Shown here one piece after another: positions 48,605 to 57,344 of a stretch of 58,832 nucleotides of DNA; the first letter of the stretch is position 1; each line of letters opens with the position of its first letter. The position numbers were made by a program, and so were the translations under genes. The notes under the pieces were generated by a model. That model did not search any database and was not told where the DNA came from. It saw nothing but the letters and a program-made list of their open reading frames with translations. The stretch covers positions 1 to 58,832 of the forward strand of contig DAJR01000022.1 of assembly GCA_002496385.1 (NCBI GenBank). Direction: 5' to 3'. The DNA comes from Methanomassiliicoccales archaeon UBA147. GTDB taxonomy: Archaea; Thermoplasmatota; Thermoplasmata; SG8-5.

Positions 48605-49762
48605 TCAGGCCAATCCGGCCCTGAGCCTCTCGACCGCTTCCTGGATATGCTCGATCTTTGTGGCGTAAGAGAGCCGGATGTAACCTTCTCCGCCGGGCCC
48701 GAATCCTGTCCCCGGGAGAAGTGCGATGCCCAGTTTGTTGATGGAGAAATCCGCGAACTCCCTGCTGTTCATACCGGTCTTCGTTATGTTCGGGAAGGCG
48801 TAGAACGCTCCCTGGGGCATCACGCAGCTGAGCTTGGGGATGCTGTTGAGCCCCTTCACAAGGACATCCCTCCTCTCCCTGAAGGTCTTCATCATCGTGT
48901 CCACGAACTGCGGCCCCCTGAGGGCGGCTATCCCGCCGTGCTGGATGAACTCCGGTGTGCAGGAAACAGTGGCTTCCAGGACCATGCTCATCTTCTTTAT
49001 CAGGTCCTTCGGGCCGACAGCGTAACCCAGGCGCCAGCCTGTCATGGCATAGGATTTGGAGAACCCGTCCAGAAGTATTGTCCGCTCCTTGCACTCGTCC
49101 CGGATGGCCGCGCTGTGGTGCGGCCTGTCATAGGTCATCTTGCTGTAAATCTCGTCCGCCAGGAGGTAGATGTCCCGCTCCTCGGCGATCTCCCCCACAC
49201 GCTCGATCTCGGCCTTCGTCATGACGCCGCCCGTGGGGTTGGACGGCGAATTCATTATTATCAGCCTGGTATTTTCATCTATGACGCGGTCCAGGTCCTC
49301 GGGGTCCATGCGGAACTCGTTCTCCTCCTTCAGCCTCACGAAGTTGCCCTTTACGCCGCTGCACTGCAGCACTGCGAAATAGGTGAGGAAACTCGGGTCC
49401 TGGAGGGCGATGTTGTGCTTTCTGTCCGCCACGCATGTCACAAGATAATAGATGATGGGATTACCGCCCGGCGTGACCAGCACCTGGTCCGTGTCCGGCC
49501 TGAAGCCCCTTGTCTTCTCGACCTCATCGCATATAGCTTCCCTGAGTTCGATTATGCCGTTGGAGTTGACATACCGGGTCTTTCCGTCCTCCAGGGCCTT
49601 GGTCGCGGCCTCGCGGATGTGCGGTGGCGTGTCGAAGTTGGGCTCCCCTATCTCGAAATGAAGTATCTTCTTCCCCTGCCTCTCCAATGCCTTGGCCCGG
49701 GCCAGGTACTCGAACGCGGCATTGGGCGTGAGCCTGTTGGCCGCATCTGTGAATGATCTCAT
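48605..49762 (-). CDS. Class I/II pyridoxal-phosphate aminotransferase (aspartate aminotransferase-like)
   Basis: 385 aa from ATG 49762 (ATG 49786 adds eight residues; the TATA at about 49790-49800 favours 49762). Motifs include FEIGEPNFDTPPHI, YVNSNGIIELREA, NSPSNPTGGVM, LADEIYS and the PLP-lysine region DGFSKSYAMTGWRLGY, and a C-terminal GFGPGGEGYIRLSYA. Likely a broad aspartate/alanine-type transaminase. Convergent-free, with a 34-nt gap to thiM on the same strand. Confidence 0.9.
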   Translation of the reverse strand: MRSFTDAANRLTPNAAFEYLARAKALERQGKKILHFEIGEPNFDTPPHIREAATKALEDGKTRYVNSNGIIELREAICDEVEKTRGFRPDTDQVLVTPGGNPIIYYLVTCVADRKHNIALQDPSFLTYFAVLQCSGVKGNFVRLKEENEFRMDPEDLDRVIDENTRLIIMNSPSNPTGGVMTKAEIERVGEIAEERDIYLLADEIYSKMTYDRPHHSAAIRDECKERTILLDGFSKSYAMTGWRLGYAVGPKDLIKKMSMVLEATVSCTPEFIQHGGIAALRGPQFVDTMMKTFRERRDVLVKGLNSIPKLSCVMPQGAFYAFPNITKTGMNSREFADFSINKLGIALLPGTGFGPGGEGYIRLSYATKIEHIQEAVERLRAGLA

Positions 49763-49786
49763 ATTGACCGGACATGATTCATCCAT

Positions 49787-50141
49787 CTGTCATATAGATT
49801 TTGCATTCTGAATCCTTAAGACTTTGTGAAATCGGTGAAATGGGATTTGAAAAATCGTATCTTTGCAAGAGTTAACAGATTGAGAGGCCTTGGAGATGTG
49901 GGTGTGGCCTCACCCCTCGGGCCTCGTCGCCTAATGGCACACCATTAGGCTTGCTCGCATTGATGTTTGAAAATGCATCTGAGCTACAATGCTCGTACAG
50001 CCAGGGTTCAAAGGGAGAAATGCACTCTATGCATCACCTTCATCGAAGTCGAAAACTTCGATACCCTACCCCGCCCTCACAGGCGGGGCATGAATGGCTG
50101 GGGGGTTGCCGGAGGGTTATCTGGCAAGCTTGGGTTTTAAA
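49787..50141 (+). repeat. Repeat island with insert-bearing Ha element and intact Hc hairpin
   Basis: No gene. An Ha-type left arm (about 49914-49922) ends in CTC (49923-49925). A 71-bp insert (49926-49996) follows, then ACA (49997-49999) and GCCAGGG. The insert holds GCCTAATGG-CACA-CCATTAGGC (49929-49950) and the core CTCGCATTGATGT...GAGCTACAATGCTCGT. Downstream come CAAAGGG, hairpin Hb (ATCGAAGT-CGAAA-ACTTCGAT, 50042-50062) and hairpin Hc (CCCCGCC-CTCACA-GGCGGGG-CATG, 50069-50092). Same order as the composite element at 14641. Confidence 0.75.
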
Positions 50142-51083
50142 TCAAAACAGCGATGTTTGCTGAGAATATCCAGCCAGATCATTCCATATCTTTTTGATTG
50201 ATTCTCCTTGGAAGCTCTCAACCTTTTCCTTCAAGCCATTCACAATTGAGAGGTAGGAATCTTTACGCGCTATGTGAAGCAGATGATAATAATACTGGTC
50301 GGTTCTATCTTTACCGATTCTGATAGGCGTAACGTACAGACCCATCTTCCTGATTTCATTCATGTAAACGTCTAATATCTCATCACAATCCGAACATGAC
50401 GTAACATTGTCGCAGGCAGGTCCGAAGAATTCTTTTCTCTTGTTCGGAGGGATTCTTTCAGCAAGTCTTGTCTGGTAGTTGAGAAATGCATCAAACCGTT
50501 TCAATTTAAATATGGATAATAATGAGTTCCATTGTAGTTGAAAACCGCTTTGATCCAGGTATGCAAATACGTATTTATCGCTATGATTGTAACAACATGA
50601 TTGGATTAATTCATTTGCATCCACACAAGTTCGATTTATTTTGAATCCTAAATCTCCATAAATTTGAAAAAAGTCGTCCAGATTATCGATAGACTTTGAA
50701 GAAATATCTCCGAACTCATATAATGAAAATGGATAGTCTGTCATCATAGTTGATATTATCGGGGAACCAACCGTCCACGCTTTCCTCTCGCTTCCGGGCA
50801 AATCTTTCAGAGGCGCGATTCCAGAGCCAGAGAAGGGGTCCAAATAAACGCGCTCTTTGATATTATTACTATCAAGTATTATTCCGAAAGGTGTCAAGCA
50901 ATATGCGAGAGATATGTTCTTTAAAATCGTCCAAGGTCCCACCTGGTAATCATTTTCGGTCAGAGAACTAAGGTATTCAGCAATCAAATATTTGGCCGGG
51001 CCATCTTCTATTTCTTTTGCCTTTTTTCTTAAATGACCTGCATGTTCATAGGCCCATTCCATGGGTGTTTTTCTGGGTGCCAA
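50142..51083 (-). CDS. Three-Cys-motif partner protein (TcmP-like)
   Basis: 313 aa. The TcmP-type pattern is clear: WTILKNISLAYCLTPFG, YLDPFSGSGIAPLKDLPGSE, VGSPIIS, LYEFGDI, and YLDQSGFQLQW. Start is TTG 51083 with AGGAGAT 6 nt upstream. It lies 10 nt after the three-Cys radical SAM gene, its usual partner, on the same strand. The pair is more AT-rich than neighbouring housekeeping genes and is flanked by repeat islands on both sides, so it is likely a horizontally moving cassette. Enzymatic role not established. Confidence 0.8.
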   Translation of the reverse strand: MAPRKTPMEWAYEHAGHLRKKAKEIEDGPAKYLIAEYLSSLTENDYQVGPWTILKNISLAYCLTPFGIILDSNNIKERVYLDPFSGSGIAPLKDLPGSERKAWTVGSPIISTMMTDYPFSLYEFGDISSKSIDNLDDFFQIYGDLGFKINRTCVDANELIQSCCYNHSDKYVFAYLDQSGFQLQWNSLLSIFKLKRFDAFLNYQTRLAERIPPNKRKEFFGPACDNVTSCSDCDEILDVYMNEIRKMGLYVTPIRIGKDRTDQYYYHLLHIARKDSYLSIVNGLKEKVESFQGESIKKIWNDLAGYSQQTSLF

Positions 51084-51093
51084 TTTTAATCTC

Positions 51094-52167
51094 CTATAGC
51101 GTGCAATTACACTTCACTCTCTTCCACCGCATCCCGACTTCCCGCCACATCCCCACTGTCTCCTTGCACATGGCCACATCGCACTTCGAGTCATGCTCGC
51201 GTATCTTGTCGATGAGCATTGTGTACATCTCCAGGCGGATATCATCGGGCGCTTTCAGACCCCAGTTGGAGCGGTCGCTGAGATATTCGATCCAGGATTT
51301 GTCCTTGCAGAAATTGATGGTGCTCTGCAATCCCCTAAGAGAACCGAAGGTTATGCGCTCCGGTTCGAGACTCTGGTAGATGAGGTCAACCAGATTCGAA
51401 TAGTTCTTTCTCCAGTACCTTGTGGGGACCATGGGGTCTATCCTGAGACGGACCTTGTAGCCAGCGTCCTGGAGCTGGCTGGCTGCCTTGATTCTCTGCA
51501 ACGGGGATGGGGCTTTCCTCTCCCATTTCTTTGCTATGGGGAGGGCGTTGACGCTGAAGCTGGTGATTATGCTGTCCTGAGATTCGGATTTTAGAATTCC
51601 GGCGATGTTGGCGGACTTGGAAACCAGCAGAAGTTTGTGGCGGTCCTGAGCCTTGAAAAGTGGGATTATATCCTTGGAGATGCTGAATTCCTTTCCCTCA
51701 TAGACCAGGGAATCCGACAGTTCTCCGGAATTGAGCACGGATGGCGTTCTCTCGGCCCTGAGATATTCCTCGATGTGGGCCAGCACCTTGGCTTTGTTCT
51801 TCAGGTACGGAGCCTTCCCCATGGGTCGGAATCGTAATGTACCGTTGAGGTAGCACCAGGCACAGTCAAAGTTGCACCCATTCGCCCATTTGAGTTCCAT
51901 GAAGTGTGGGCATACCACATCCGTATCCAGCTTTGGCGTAGGTGTTTTATCGAAAAGCGTGATGATTGAACCATCCGCGACCTGGGTTATCATGCGTTTT
52001 TTAGTCCCGGTAATCGTGTTCAGTTCTTTGAAAAGACTGCTAATGTGGCCTCCGGTGTTAATTCGCAAACAGGTTATGTCTGGCCGCAGCTGAAACTCCC
52101 TCTGTGCCTCTGAAATACTGAAGGATGCTGCCATATTTTCTCCGAAATTCCCGTTCTTGGATTGCAT
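51094..52167 (-). CDS. Three-Cys-motif radical SAM-like protein (Gp37/Gp68 or photoproduct-lyase-like)
   Basis: 357 aa. Residues 97-106 (GCNFDCAWCY) carry CxxxCxxC for a 4Fe-4S cluster, followed by GELSDSL and SKSANIAGIL and an IDPMVP segment as in spore-photoproduct-lyase-like proteins. Upstream partner of the TcmP-like gene. TATA CTTATATGG (52189-52197, minus strand) lies about 25 nt before the ATG, so the message is nearly leaderless. An ATG at 52134 (M12) is an alternative start. Substrate unknown; the pair occurs on mobile and phage-linked segments in other organisms. Confidence 0.8.
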   Translation of the reverse strand: MQSKNGNFGENMAASFSISEAQREFQLRPDITCLRINTGGHISSLFKELNTITGTKKRMITQVADGSIITLFDKTPTPKLDTDVVCPHFMELKWANGCNFDCAWCYLNGTLRFRPMGKAPYLKNKAKVLAHIEEYLRAERTPSVLNSGELSDSLVYEGKEFSISKDIIPLFKAQDRHKLLLVSKSANIAGILKSESQDSIITSFSVNALPIAKKWERKAPSPLQRIKAASQLQDAGYKVRLRIDPMVPTRYWRKNYSNLVDLIYQSLEPERITFGSLRGLQSTINFCKDKSWIEYLSDRSNWGLKAPDDIRLEMYTMLIDKIREHDSKCDVAMCKETVGMWREVGMRWKRVKCNCTL

Positions 52168-52250
52168 CGAACCTATTTAGTTGTTGGTACCATATAAGAA
52201 GGAACATGGGGTCTCCGAAACTACTTCACACCTGCACCTGGCCCTCCCCC

Positions 52251-52439
52251 CATGCCCCGCGTGTAAGCGCGGGGTCGTGGCCCGGTTTGCGGAACCGGGC
52301 TGGTGAGGCGATTCTCTTTCTTTCATCCTTTGAGGCCTGGCCTGTACGAGCATTGTAGCTCAGAAGCATTTGTTTACATCAATACGAGCAAGCCGAGTGG
52401 CGCACCATTCGGCGATGAGGGCCAGGAGGTGTTGACATC
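52251..52439 (-). repeat. Composite multi-hairpin element with 71-bp insert in the Ha loop
   Basis: Read on the minus strand: GATGTCAACACC, Ha left arm CCTGGCC (52420-52426), CTC (52417-52419), insert (52346-52416), ACA (52343-52345), right arm GGCCAGG (52336-52342), CAAAGGATGA, Hb (CCCGGTT-loop-AACCGGG, 52281-52299), CACGACCCCG, Hc (CCCCGCG-CTTACA-CGCGGGG, 52255-52274) and GCATG. Outer arms are perfectly complementary. The insert is 71 bp and matches that at 49926 at about 58 of 71 positions. Confidence 0.78.
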
Positions 52440-52540
52440 GACATCCATCCCGGCCCCAAAGCTCCGGCACCGGTCAACCAGATGCCCGTGCTTCCACAAA
52501 AGCTAGAGAGAATAGTCAGCCATGCAAGAGCTTGGAAAAT

Positions 52541-52635
52541 GGACCCCGGCCTTTACGCCGAATTTAAATTCGGCTAACTCGCATTGATGTTCGCAGATTG
52601 CCAGGAAGCTACAATGCTCGTACAGCCGAGGTTTC
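52541..52635 (+). repeat. Third insert-bearing hairpin (CTT^ACA), 68-bp insert
   Basis: GACCCCGGC-CTT (52542-52553), insert 52554-52621, ACA (52622-52624), GCCGAGG. The insert begins with the palindrome GCCGAATTTAAATTCGGC and ends with the shared core ...GCTACAATGCTCGT. The stretch 52168-52250 before the elements and 52440-52540 after the second shows no gene. Confidence 0.75.
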
Positions 52636-52698
52636 CCTGTTTGGCAACTGTCCGAAAATGCATTCTATAAGCGCACTCGGTGTCAAAATGGTTCCAAA

Positions 52699-52812
52699 CC
52701 CCGCCCTCATAAGCATTGTAGCTCATTGACATTTGTCAACATCAATGCGAATGAGACTAATTGCTCATTATCATAAATGAACCGCAATTAGTTGCACAGG
52801 CAGGGCATGCTG
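52699..52812 (+). repeat. Hc hairpin interrupted by an inverted 87-bp insert
   Basis: CCCCGCC-CTC (52699-52708), insert 52709-52795, ACA (52796-52798), GGCAGGG then CATG. The insert is the same core family but in the opposite orientation relative to the host hairpin (it opens with GCATTGTAGCTC and ends with a CTAATTGC/GCAATTAG stem). Remaining 52813-52950 shows no gene. Confidence 0.72.
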
Positions 52813-52997
52813 GTTGGATATAGACGTGCGGGTTTGCATGCCGATGGCAGGTTTGGGCACCCAGCCAACCATCCCTATATTCAGTTCCGGCCAACCGCCC
52901 AAAACACTCCCGCACCCTCCTCGTTCCAAACCCCAGCAGGCTTCGGATACCGACAAAAAGTATATTAGCCAAGAAGGCCTATATTTCGCTCGATAGC

Positions 52998-53552
52998 ATG
53001 AAAGGCAAGCTCCCGGTAAGCGAGATCATGACCGCTGAGATACCGCAGATGGAACCGTTCGAGTCGATCCAGGATGCCGCCGCCGAGATGGTGGAGCACG
53101 GCACAGGCTGCGTCATCATCACCGAGGAAGGCAACCCCGTGGGAATTGTCACGGAGCGCGACATCGTCCGCAAGGTGGTGAGCGCGCGCAAGAACCCGGC
53201 CCGGGTCCAGCTCAGGGACATCATGAGCTCCCCTGTTGTTTGGATACCCCGGAACACCGACATACTGGAAGCCGCCAGGCAGATGGCCAAGCTGAAACTC
53301 AGGAAACTGGCCGTGATGCATGACGGCCGATTGCTCGGTGTCGTCTCCGCCCAGGATATTCTGGGAATCGCGCCGCACCTGATCGAGGTCACCAGGGAAC
53401 TGGCAAACCTCTCCGGCGAACAGGACGACATGCTGGCCGCTTCGGTGGAACAGGCTTCGGGATACTGCGAGAGCTGCAAGGCCTACTCGGACATGCTCGA
53501 ATATTATGATGGCGAGCTGATATGCCCCGGATGCAAGGAACGCCTGGAATAA
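52998..53552 (+). CDS. Two-CBS-domain protein with C-terminal zinc ribbon
   Basis: 184 aa. CBS1 about 8-66 (IMTAEIPQMEPFESIQDAAA, GIVTERDIVRKV), CBS2 about 73-132 (GVVSAQDILGIAP), linker helix, then zinc ribbon (CESC...CPGC, about 155-178). CBS pairs usually bind adenine nucleotides; the ribbon suggests nucleic-acid or protein binding. TATA-like AAGTATATTAG is about 35 nt upstream. Its neighbour pyrF follows 41 nt later, probably from its own promoter. Confidence 0.88.
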   Translation: MKGKLPVSEIMTAEIPQMEPFESIQDAAAEMVEHGTGCVIITEEGNPVGIVTERDIVRKVVSARKNPARVQLRDIMSSPVVWIPRNTDILEAARQMAKLKLRKLAVMHDGRLLGVVSAQDILGIAPHLIEVTRELANLSGEQDDMLAASVEQASGYCESCKAYSDMLEYYDGELICPGCKERLE

Positions 53553-53563
53553 GCATGGTTACC

Positions 53564-53573
53564 TTTTTATAAA
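53564..53573 (+). promoter_or_regulatory. TATA box of pyrF
   Basis: TTTTTATAAA centred about 25 nt before the ATG at 53594; consistent with leaderless transcription. Confidence 0.55.
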
Positions 53574-53593
53574 CACCCGGTTTTCCATCACCC

Positions 53594-54241
53594 ATGAAGC
53601 AAGAGAGCCGGCTGATACTGGCACTGGACATAACCGACCGCCTGAGAGCATTGGACATCGTGGCCAAGGTGCAAAAACACGTTGACGCTGTCAAAGTGAA
53701 CTACCCCTTCGCCCTGGGGTGCGGCATGGGCGCGGTGAAGGAGCTGGCTGCCAAGGTTGATGTAATTTGCGATTTCAAGGTCGCAGACATTCCGAACACC
53801 AACAGGCTCATCACCGAGCAGGTAAAGATTGCCGGTGCCCGCGGAATCATCTGCCAGGCATTTCCCGGAAGGGACTCGCTCGATGCTTGCGTCAAGGCCG
53901 CAGAGGGCATGGATGTCTTCGTTGTCACAGAGATGAGCCATCCAGGCGCGGACATGTTCATGGTTCCAGTTGCCGAGAAGATGGCCAAGCTGGCTGTTGA
54001 AGTCGGCGCGGCCGGGATAATCGCGCCCGCCACAAGACCGGAGAAGGTCAAGGTTCTGAGAAAGATTGTCGGAGATATGAAGATACTTTCACCTGGCGTG
54101 GGCGCCCAGGGCGGTTCTGCGACCGACACGATCAAGGCCGGGGCGGATTATGTCATAGTCGGCAGGGCGATTTACGAGGCAGCAGACCCGGAAGCCGCCG
54201 CGAGGAAGCTCGCTGCGGAGATTCGAGAGGCAATCCCATGA
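53594..54241 (+). CDS. pyrF: Orotidine 5'-phosphate decarboxylase
   Basis: 215 aa, standard archaeal length. LILALDI start; catalytic DFKVADIPNTN (Asp-x-Lys-x-x-Asp near residue 60); MSHPGADMF; C-terminal phosphate loop LSPGVGAQGG and VIVGRAIY. It forms UMP from OMP, the last step of pyrimidine synthesis. Its stop overlaps the next ATG (54238-54241) by 4 nt. Confidence 0.96.
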   Translation: MKQESRLILALDITDRLRALDIVAKVQKHVDAVKVNYPFALGCGMGAVKELAAKVDVICDFKVADIPNTNRLITEQVKIAGARGIICQAFPGRDSLDACVKAAEGMDVFVVTEMSHPGADMFMVPVAEKMAKLAVEVGAAGIIAPATRPEKVKVLRKIVGDMKILSPGVGAQGGSATDTIKAGADYVIVGRAIYEAADPEAAARKLAAEIREAIP

Positions 54242-54870
54242 CCACGCCCATCCCCGCCTCCATGACAGCCGAGTGCCCGGATTGCGGCGAAGACACTCTC
54301 CACAAGACCCTGAAAGGCCGCTTTGCGGGAAAAAAGAGGCTGGAGATGGTCCTGAAATGCTCCAAGTGCGGCAGGGTCAGGACCGAGGTTCTTGAAGCGG
54401 AGCGCCAGGCCAAGATCAAGATAATCATCAGCCGGGACGATGTCTCCGAGCGCACAGTCACCGAGCTTCCCCTCGACTGGAGACTGGCCGTCGGGGACGA
54501 GTTCATGCACGGCGACGAGCGCCTTCAGGTCACGAACATCGAGGTCGGCGGGGCGAAGAAGAAGGCTGCGATGACCGGCGATATCCAGACGCTCTGGGCC
54601 AAGAATTTCGACCAAGTAAGGGTCAAGATATCCACCAACAGGCAGGGTCACACGACCTCCACCGAGGTTCTGACTGACCCGGAAGAGGAATTCACTGTCG
54701 AGACAGAGATCGAGATAGACGGCACGCCTGTCATAATCCATTCCATCAAACTCAAGGATAAAAGGATCCGCAGGGGCTCAGCTACCGCTAGGGACATCGT
54801 GCGGATTTATTGCACGGATTCCAGACCCATGCGCCGGCCCAGATACCGGGAAAGGGTCAATCGTTCTTGA
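54238..54870 (+). CDS. HVO_0476-like zinc-finger protein
   Basis: 210 aa. Zinc finger CPDC...CSKC (residues 13-43) followed by an acidic/basic beta-rich domain (IKIIISRDDVSERTVTELPL, GDEFMHGDERLQVTNIEVGG), as in the conserved archaeal HVO_0476 family. Function unknown; translationally coupled to pyrF by ATGA. The 3' end overlaps the convergent membrane-protein gene by 14 nt. Confidence 0.85.
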   Translation: MTTPIPASMTAECPDCGEDTLHKTLKGRFAGKKRLEMVLKCSKCGRVRTEVLEAERQAKIKIIISRDDVSERTVTELPLDWRLAVGDEFMHGDERLQVTNIEVGGAKKKAAMTGDIQTLWAKNFDQVRVKISTNRQGHTTSTEVLTDPEEEFTVETEIEIDGTPVIIHSIKLKDKRIRRGSATARDIVRIYCTDSRPMRRPRYRERVNRS

Positions 54871-55912
54871 TAAGGGCCACCACGGCGACTCCCACTATGC
54901 CTATGGCGGCCAGCAATGTAACCAGCCCGTCGACGCCTAGTTCAGCTTCAGGGCCGGATATGGATATCACGCTGTCAGCGTTCTGCGGAATGTAAACAAC
55001 CACATCGTAGCCCTCCGCTGTCTTGGAGGCAAAGTATGAAGGCTCCTCGCCACCGCCCCAGAGGGTCTCTGTCATGCCCGCGCCCATGGCGACCTTCTTG
55101 CCGTCCAGCGTGACCCGGAGGTCGTCCGCGGAGTCATAATCCAGGTATGAGTTCGCCACATGGACGACCACTGATTTCTGGCTCGAAGTCCCCATGACCT
55201 GGACATCGACGATTTCCTCGGATGCTGCCACGGTGTATATGTCCGTGCCGTCATAGGCCACCACGTCCTCGCCGACCGTCCAGCCTGGCTTCAGAAGGTA
55301 CATCTCTGCGGAAACCAACCCCTCGGCCACGGCGCTTCCGATTGCCTGTTCCTGCAGGGTGTCGGCCCTGAATATCACGGTCGAACCCGGCGGCATCATG
55401 AAAACGACATCCTGGCCAGATATTGTGACGGTGGCGCCGCCCGACATGACGAACACGCCGCCCGCATCCTCGCTGCCCACGATAACGGCGCTGCCCTTCT
55501 TTATCGCTCCAGTGCCGATAGCCAGTTCGAATTTCATGTAATTCGTGGCTTCGGCATTGTATTCGATGACCGTGCTCGGTATCTCGTGAATGTTCAAATC
55601 CCCGTACTGGTCAGCATGGGTCTTCTTCACATCGCCAGTGAACTCGATTCCGGATTCGAAATCCTGCAGGCCGACTCTGCTGAACAGGTCCGAAGTATCG
55701 AGTCCCCTGACCAGGGAATAATTTGCAAGCGGATACACGAAATCGGCTGACGGCGGGTTGACCGCCAGCTCGTAGGATGAGTATTCATTTGATATCGGGA
55801 CATACTGGCCTGTACCCGACAATACTAGCAGGGAGACGGTGACAGCAACCAGAATAATCATGGCGACTAAGCCGCTTGTCAGCTCGACCCTGGTTTTTCT
55901 CATAAATCTCAT
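54857..55912 (-). CDS. Membrane-anchored secreted protein, unknown
   Basis: 351 aa. N-terminal transmembrane segment about 13-32 (GLVAMIILVAVTVSLLVLSG), a long extracytoplasmic beta-rich part with repeated V/I/T strands (GGVFVMSGGATVTISGQDVV), and a C-terminal transmembrane segment about 327-348 ending in KND. Likely surface-exposed. Not recognised. A long leader (about 80 nt) with two hairpins precedes it, possibly regulatory. Confidence 0.75.
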   Translation of the reverse strand: MRFMRKTRVELTSGLVAMIILVAVTVSLLVLSGTGQYVPISNEYSSYELAVNPPSADFVYPLANYSLVRGLDTSDLFSRVGLQDFESGIEFTGDVKKTHADQYGDLNIHEIPSTVIEYNAEATNYMKFELAIGTGAIKKGSAVIVGSEDAGGVFVMSGGATVTISGQDVVFMMPPGSTVIFRADTLQEQAIGSAVAEGLVSAEMYLLKPGWTVGEDVVAYDGTDIYTVAASEEIVDVQVMGTSSQKSVVVHVANSYLDYDSADDLRVTLDGKKVAMGAGMTETLWGGGEEPSYFASKTAEGYDVVVYIPQNADSVISISGPEAELGVDGLVTLLAAIGIVGVAVVALIKND

Positions 55913-55931
55913 CTGGGAAGAATGGAGGAGG

Positions 55932-56006
55932 CTACCTCCCCCATTTCTGAGGGAGGTTCTATTATGTGGGCAGAATAATAGATATTAGCCTCTGAAACAT
56001 AATAGA
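55932..56006 (-). promoter_or_regulatory. Leader hairpins before the membrane-anchored protein
   Basis: ACCTCCC/GGGAGGT (about 55933-55957) and a perfect 10-bp stem TCTATTATGT (55958-55967) / ACATAATAGA (55997-56006). TATA GTATATAAA is at 56018-56025 (minus). Candidate RNA regulatory structure; could also act at DNA level. Confidence 0.35.
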
Positions 56007-56068
56007 GACGATGTAGTTTATATACGGTTTGGTACAAGCATCGAACGGAACCGCTGTTGCCCCGGGGC

Positions 56069-56731
56069 TCAGACGACTACCTCGCCGCCAAGCATCACGG
56101 AGACCAGCACGCAGAGGATGGCTGTCACCATGCCCACGGCCAGCATTTTCAGGCCATGCCAAAGCATGTTCTCCTCGGTCACCTTCGCCAGATACATGCC
56201 CAGCAGCGAGAGGATTATGAGGGTGAGCGCGACCGAAGCGATGAACGCGGTTCCCATGTCAAGGAATCCCATGGTAACGAGGAAGAAGGGGGAGACCACG
56301 ATAAGGGCGGCAATCGCCGGACTGACTGCATCCACCAGGGCTGTGGCGCGAGTCGCAAAAAGCGCGGCTTCCTTTTGCAGGGACTCGTCCTTCATGGGCT
56401 TGCACATGGCCTTCTCGATGTCCTTCAGTTCCTTGGTCCGCTCCGCGCTCTCTGCCATGTATGCCCCGCTGAACCCTGAGATTCCCATGGCGAAGGAACC
56501 CGAAATGCCCGCGGCAATGATGACCGAAGGGTTCTCCATGTGAGCCATGCTTGCCCCGATGACTACCCCCAGCATTGTGAGCGCCCCGTCAAAGGCATTC
56601 ATTACAAAATATCGCCTGGCGATGGGCCCAAGCTCGGAAATCTCGACATAATTCCTCCAGCGCTCAAGGCGACCGGTTCTTCGTCTATGGCTTGGGTCTT
56701 CGTCTTCCATCGGCTGTTCCTGAGGTTCCAA
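56069..56731 (-). CDS. VIT1/CCC1-family membrane protein (TIGR00267-like)
   Basis: 220 aa with about five hydrophobic segments. MNAFDGALTMLGVVIGA is the typical start of the DUF125/VIT1-like family, followed by SGFSGAYMAESAER and a cytosolic linker with acidic residues. Family members include iron/manganese transporters; the substrate here is uncertain. The polar N-terminus (about 40 residues) is longer than in most VIT proteins. Confidence 0.82.
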   Translation of the reverse strand: MEPQEQPMEDEDPSHRRRTGRLERWRNYVEISELGPIARRYFVMNAFDGALTMLGVVIGASMAHMENPSVIIAAGISGSFAMGISGFSGAYMAESAERTKELKDIEKAMCKPMKDESLQKEAALFATRATALVDAVSPAIAALIVVSPFFLVTMGFLDMGTAFIASVALTLIILSLLGMYLAKVTEENMLWHGLKMLAVGMVTAILCVLVSVMLGGEVVV

Positions 56732-56883
56732 TGACGTTCAGCTTTTAATATTTTCGGTTTTCCTCCCATTGAAGAGCGCACTTCTCTTCTCAAAATGCAG
56801 AACTAATATTAAATATGAGGAGACATATCCGTGCCTACCTCGACTGGCAATTTAATTGGCCAGCATCTCAAGGGGGACATCAA

Positions 56884-57342
56884 ATGGCACGAATGCACGC
56901 GCGCAAAAAAGGAAAATCATCGTCAAGGCGACCGTTCTTGACCGAGAACCCGAAATGGGTCCCTCTCGGCAAAACCGAGATAGAGGAGCTCATCGTCAAA
57001 ATCGCGGCCGACGGAAACACCAGTGCTATGATAGGTCTCATACTCAGGGACCAGCACGGCATACCGAACGTGAAGCTGGCAACCGGAAAGAGCGTCACAC
57101 AGATTCTCAAGGAGAAGGGGATAATGTCCAAGCTCCCCGAGGATATGGGCGCCCTTCTGAAAAAGGTCATCAGCCTGAATTCATATCTCAAACACAATCC
57201 GCGCGACCTCCACAACACGCGCAACCTGCACCTTCTGGAAGCCAAGATCAGGCGTCTGGAACGGTATTACAAGAACAAAGGCGTGATTCCCGATACCTGG
57301 AAATACTCGCTTGACCGCGCAGAGCTTGAACTGAGCAGGTAA
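56884..57342 (+). CDS. rps15: Ribosomal protein uS15
   Basis: 152 aa from ATG 56884: MARMHARKKGKSSSRRP is the archaeal/eukaryotic S15 start, and LEAKIRRLERYYK the conserved C-terminus. An open frame extends upstream to 56815 but that part has no family match. The DHH nuclease gene begins 2 nt after the stop, so they are co-transcribed, a linkage common in euryarchaea. Confidence 0.96.
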   Translation: MARMHARKKGKSSSRRPFLTENPKWVPLGKTEIEELIVKIAADGNTSAMIGLILRDQHGIPNVKLATGKSVTQILKEKGIMSKLPEDMGALLKKVISLNSYLKHNPRDLHNTRNLHLLEAKIRRLERYYKNKGVIPDTWKYSLDRAELELSR

Positions 57343-57344
57343 GC

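Noticed and set aside
48647..49756. Long plus-strand open frame opposite the aminotransferase
   Set aside because: The minus-strand product has full PLP-enzyme motifs; the opposite frame has none and no ribosome site.
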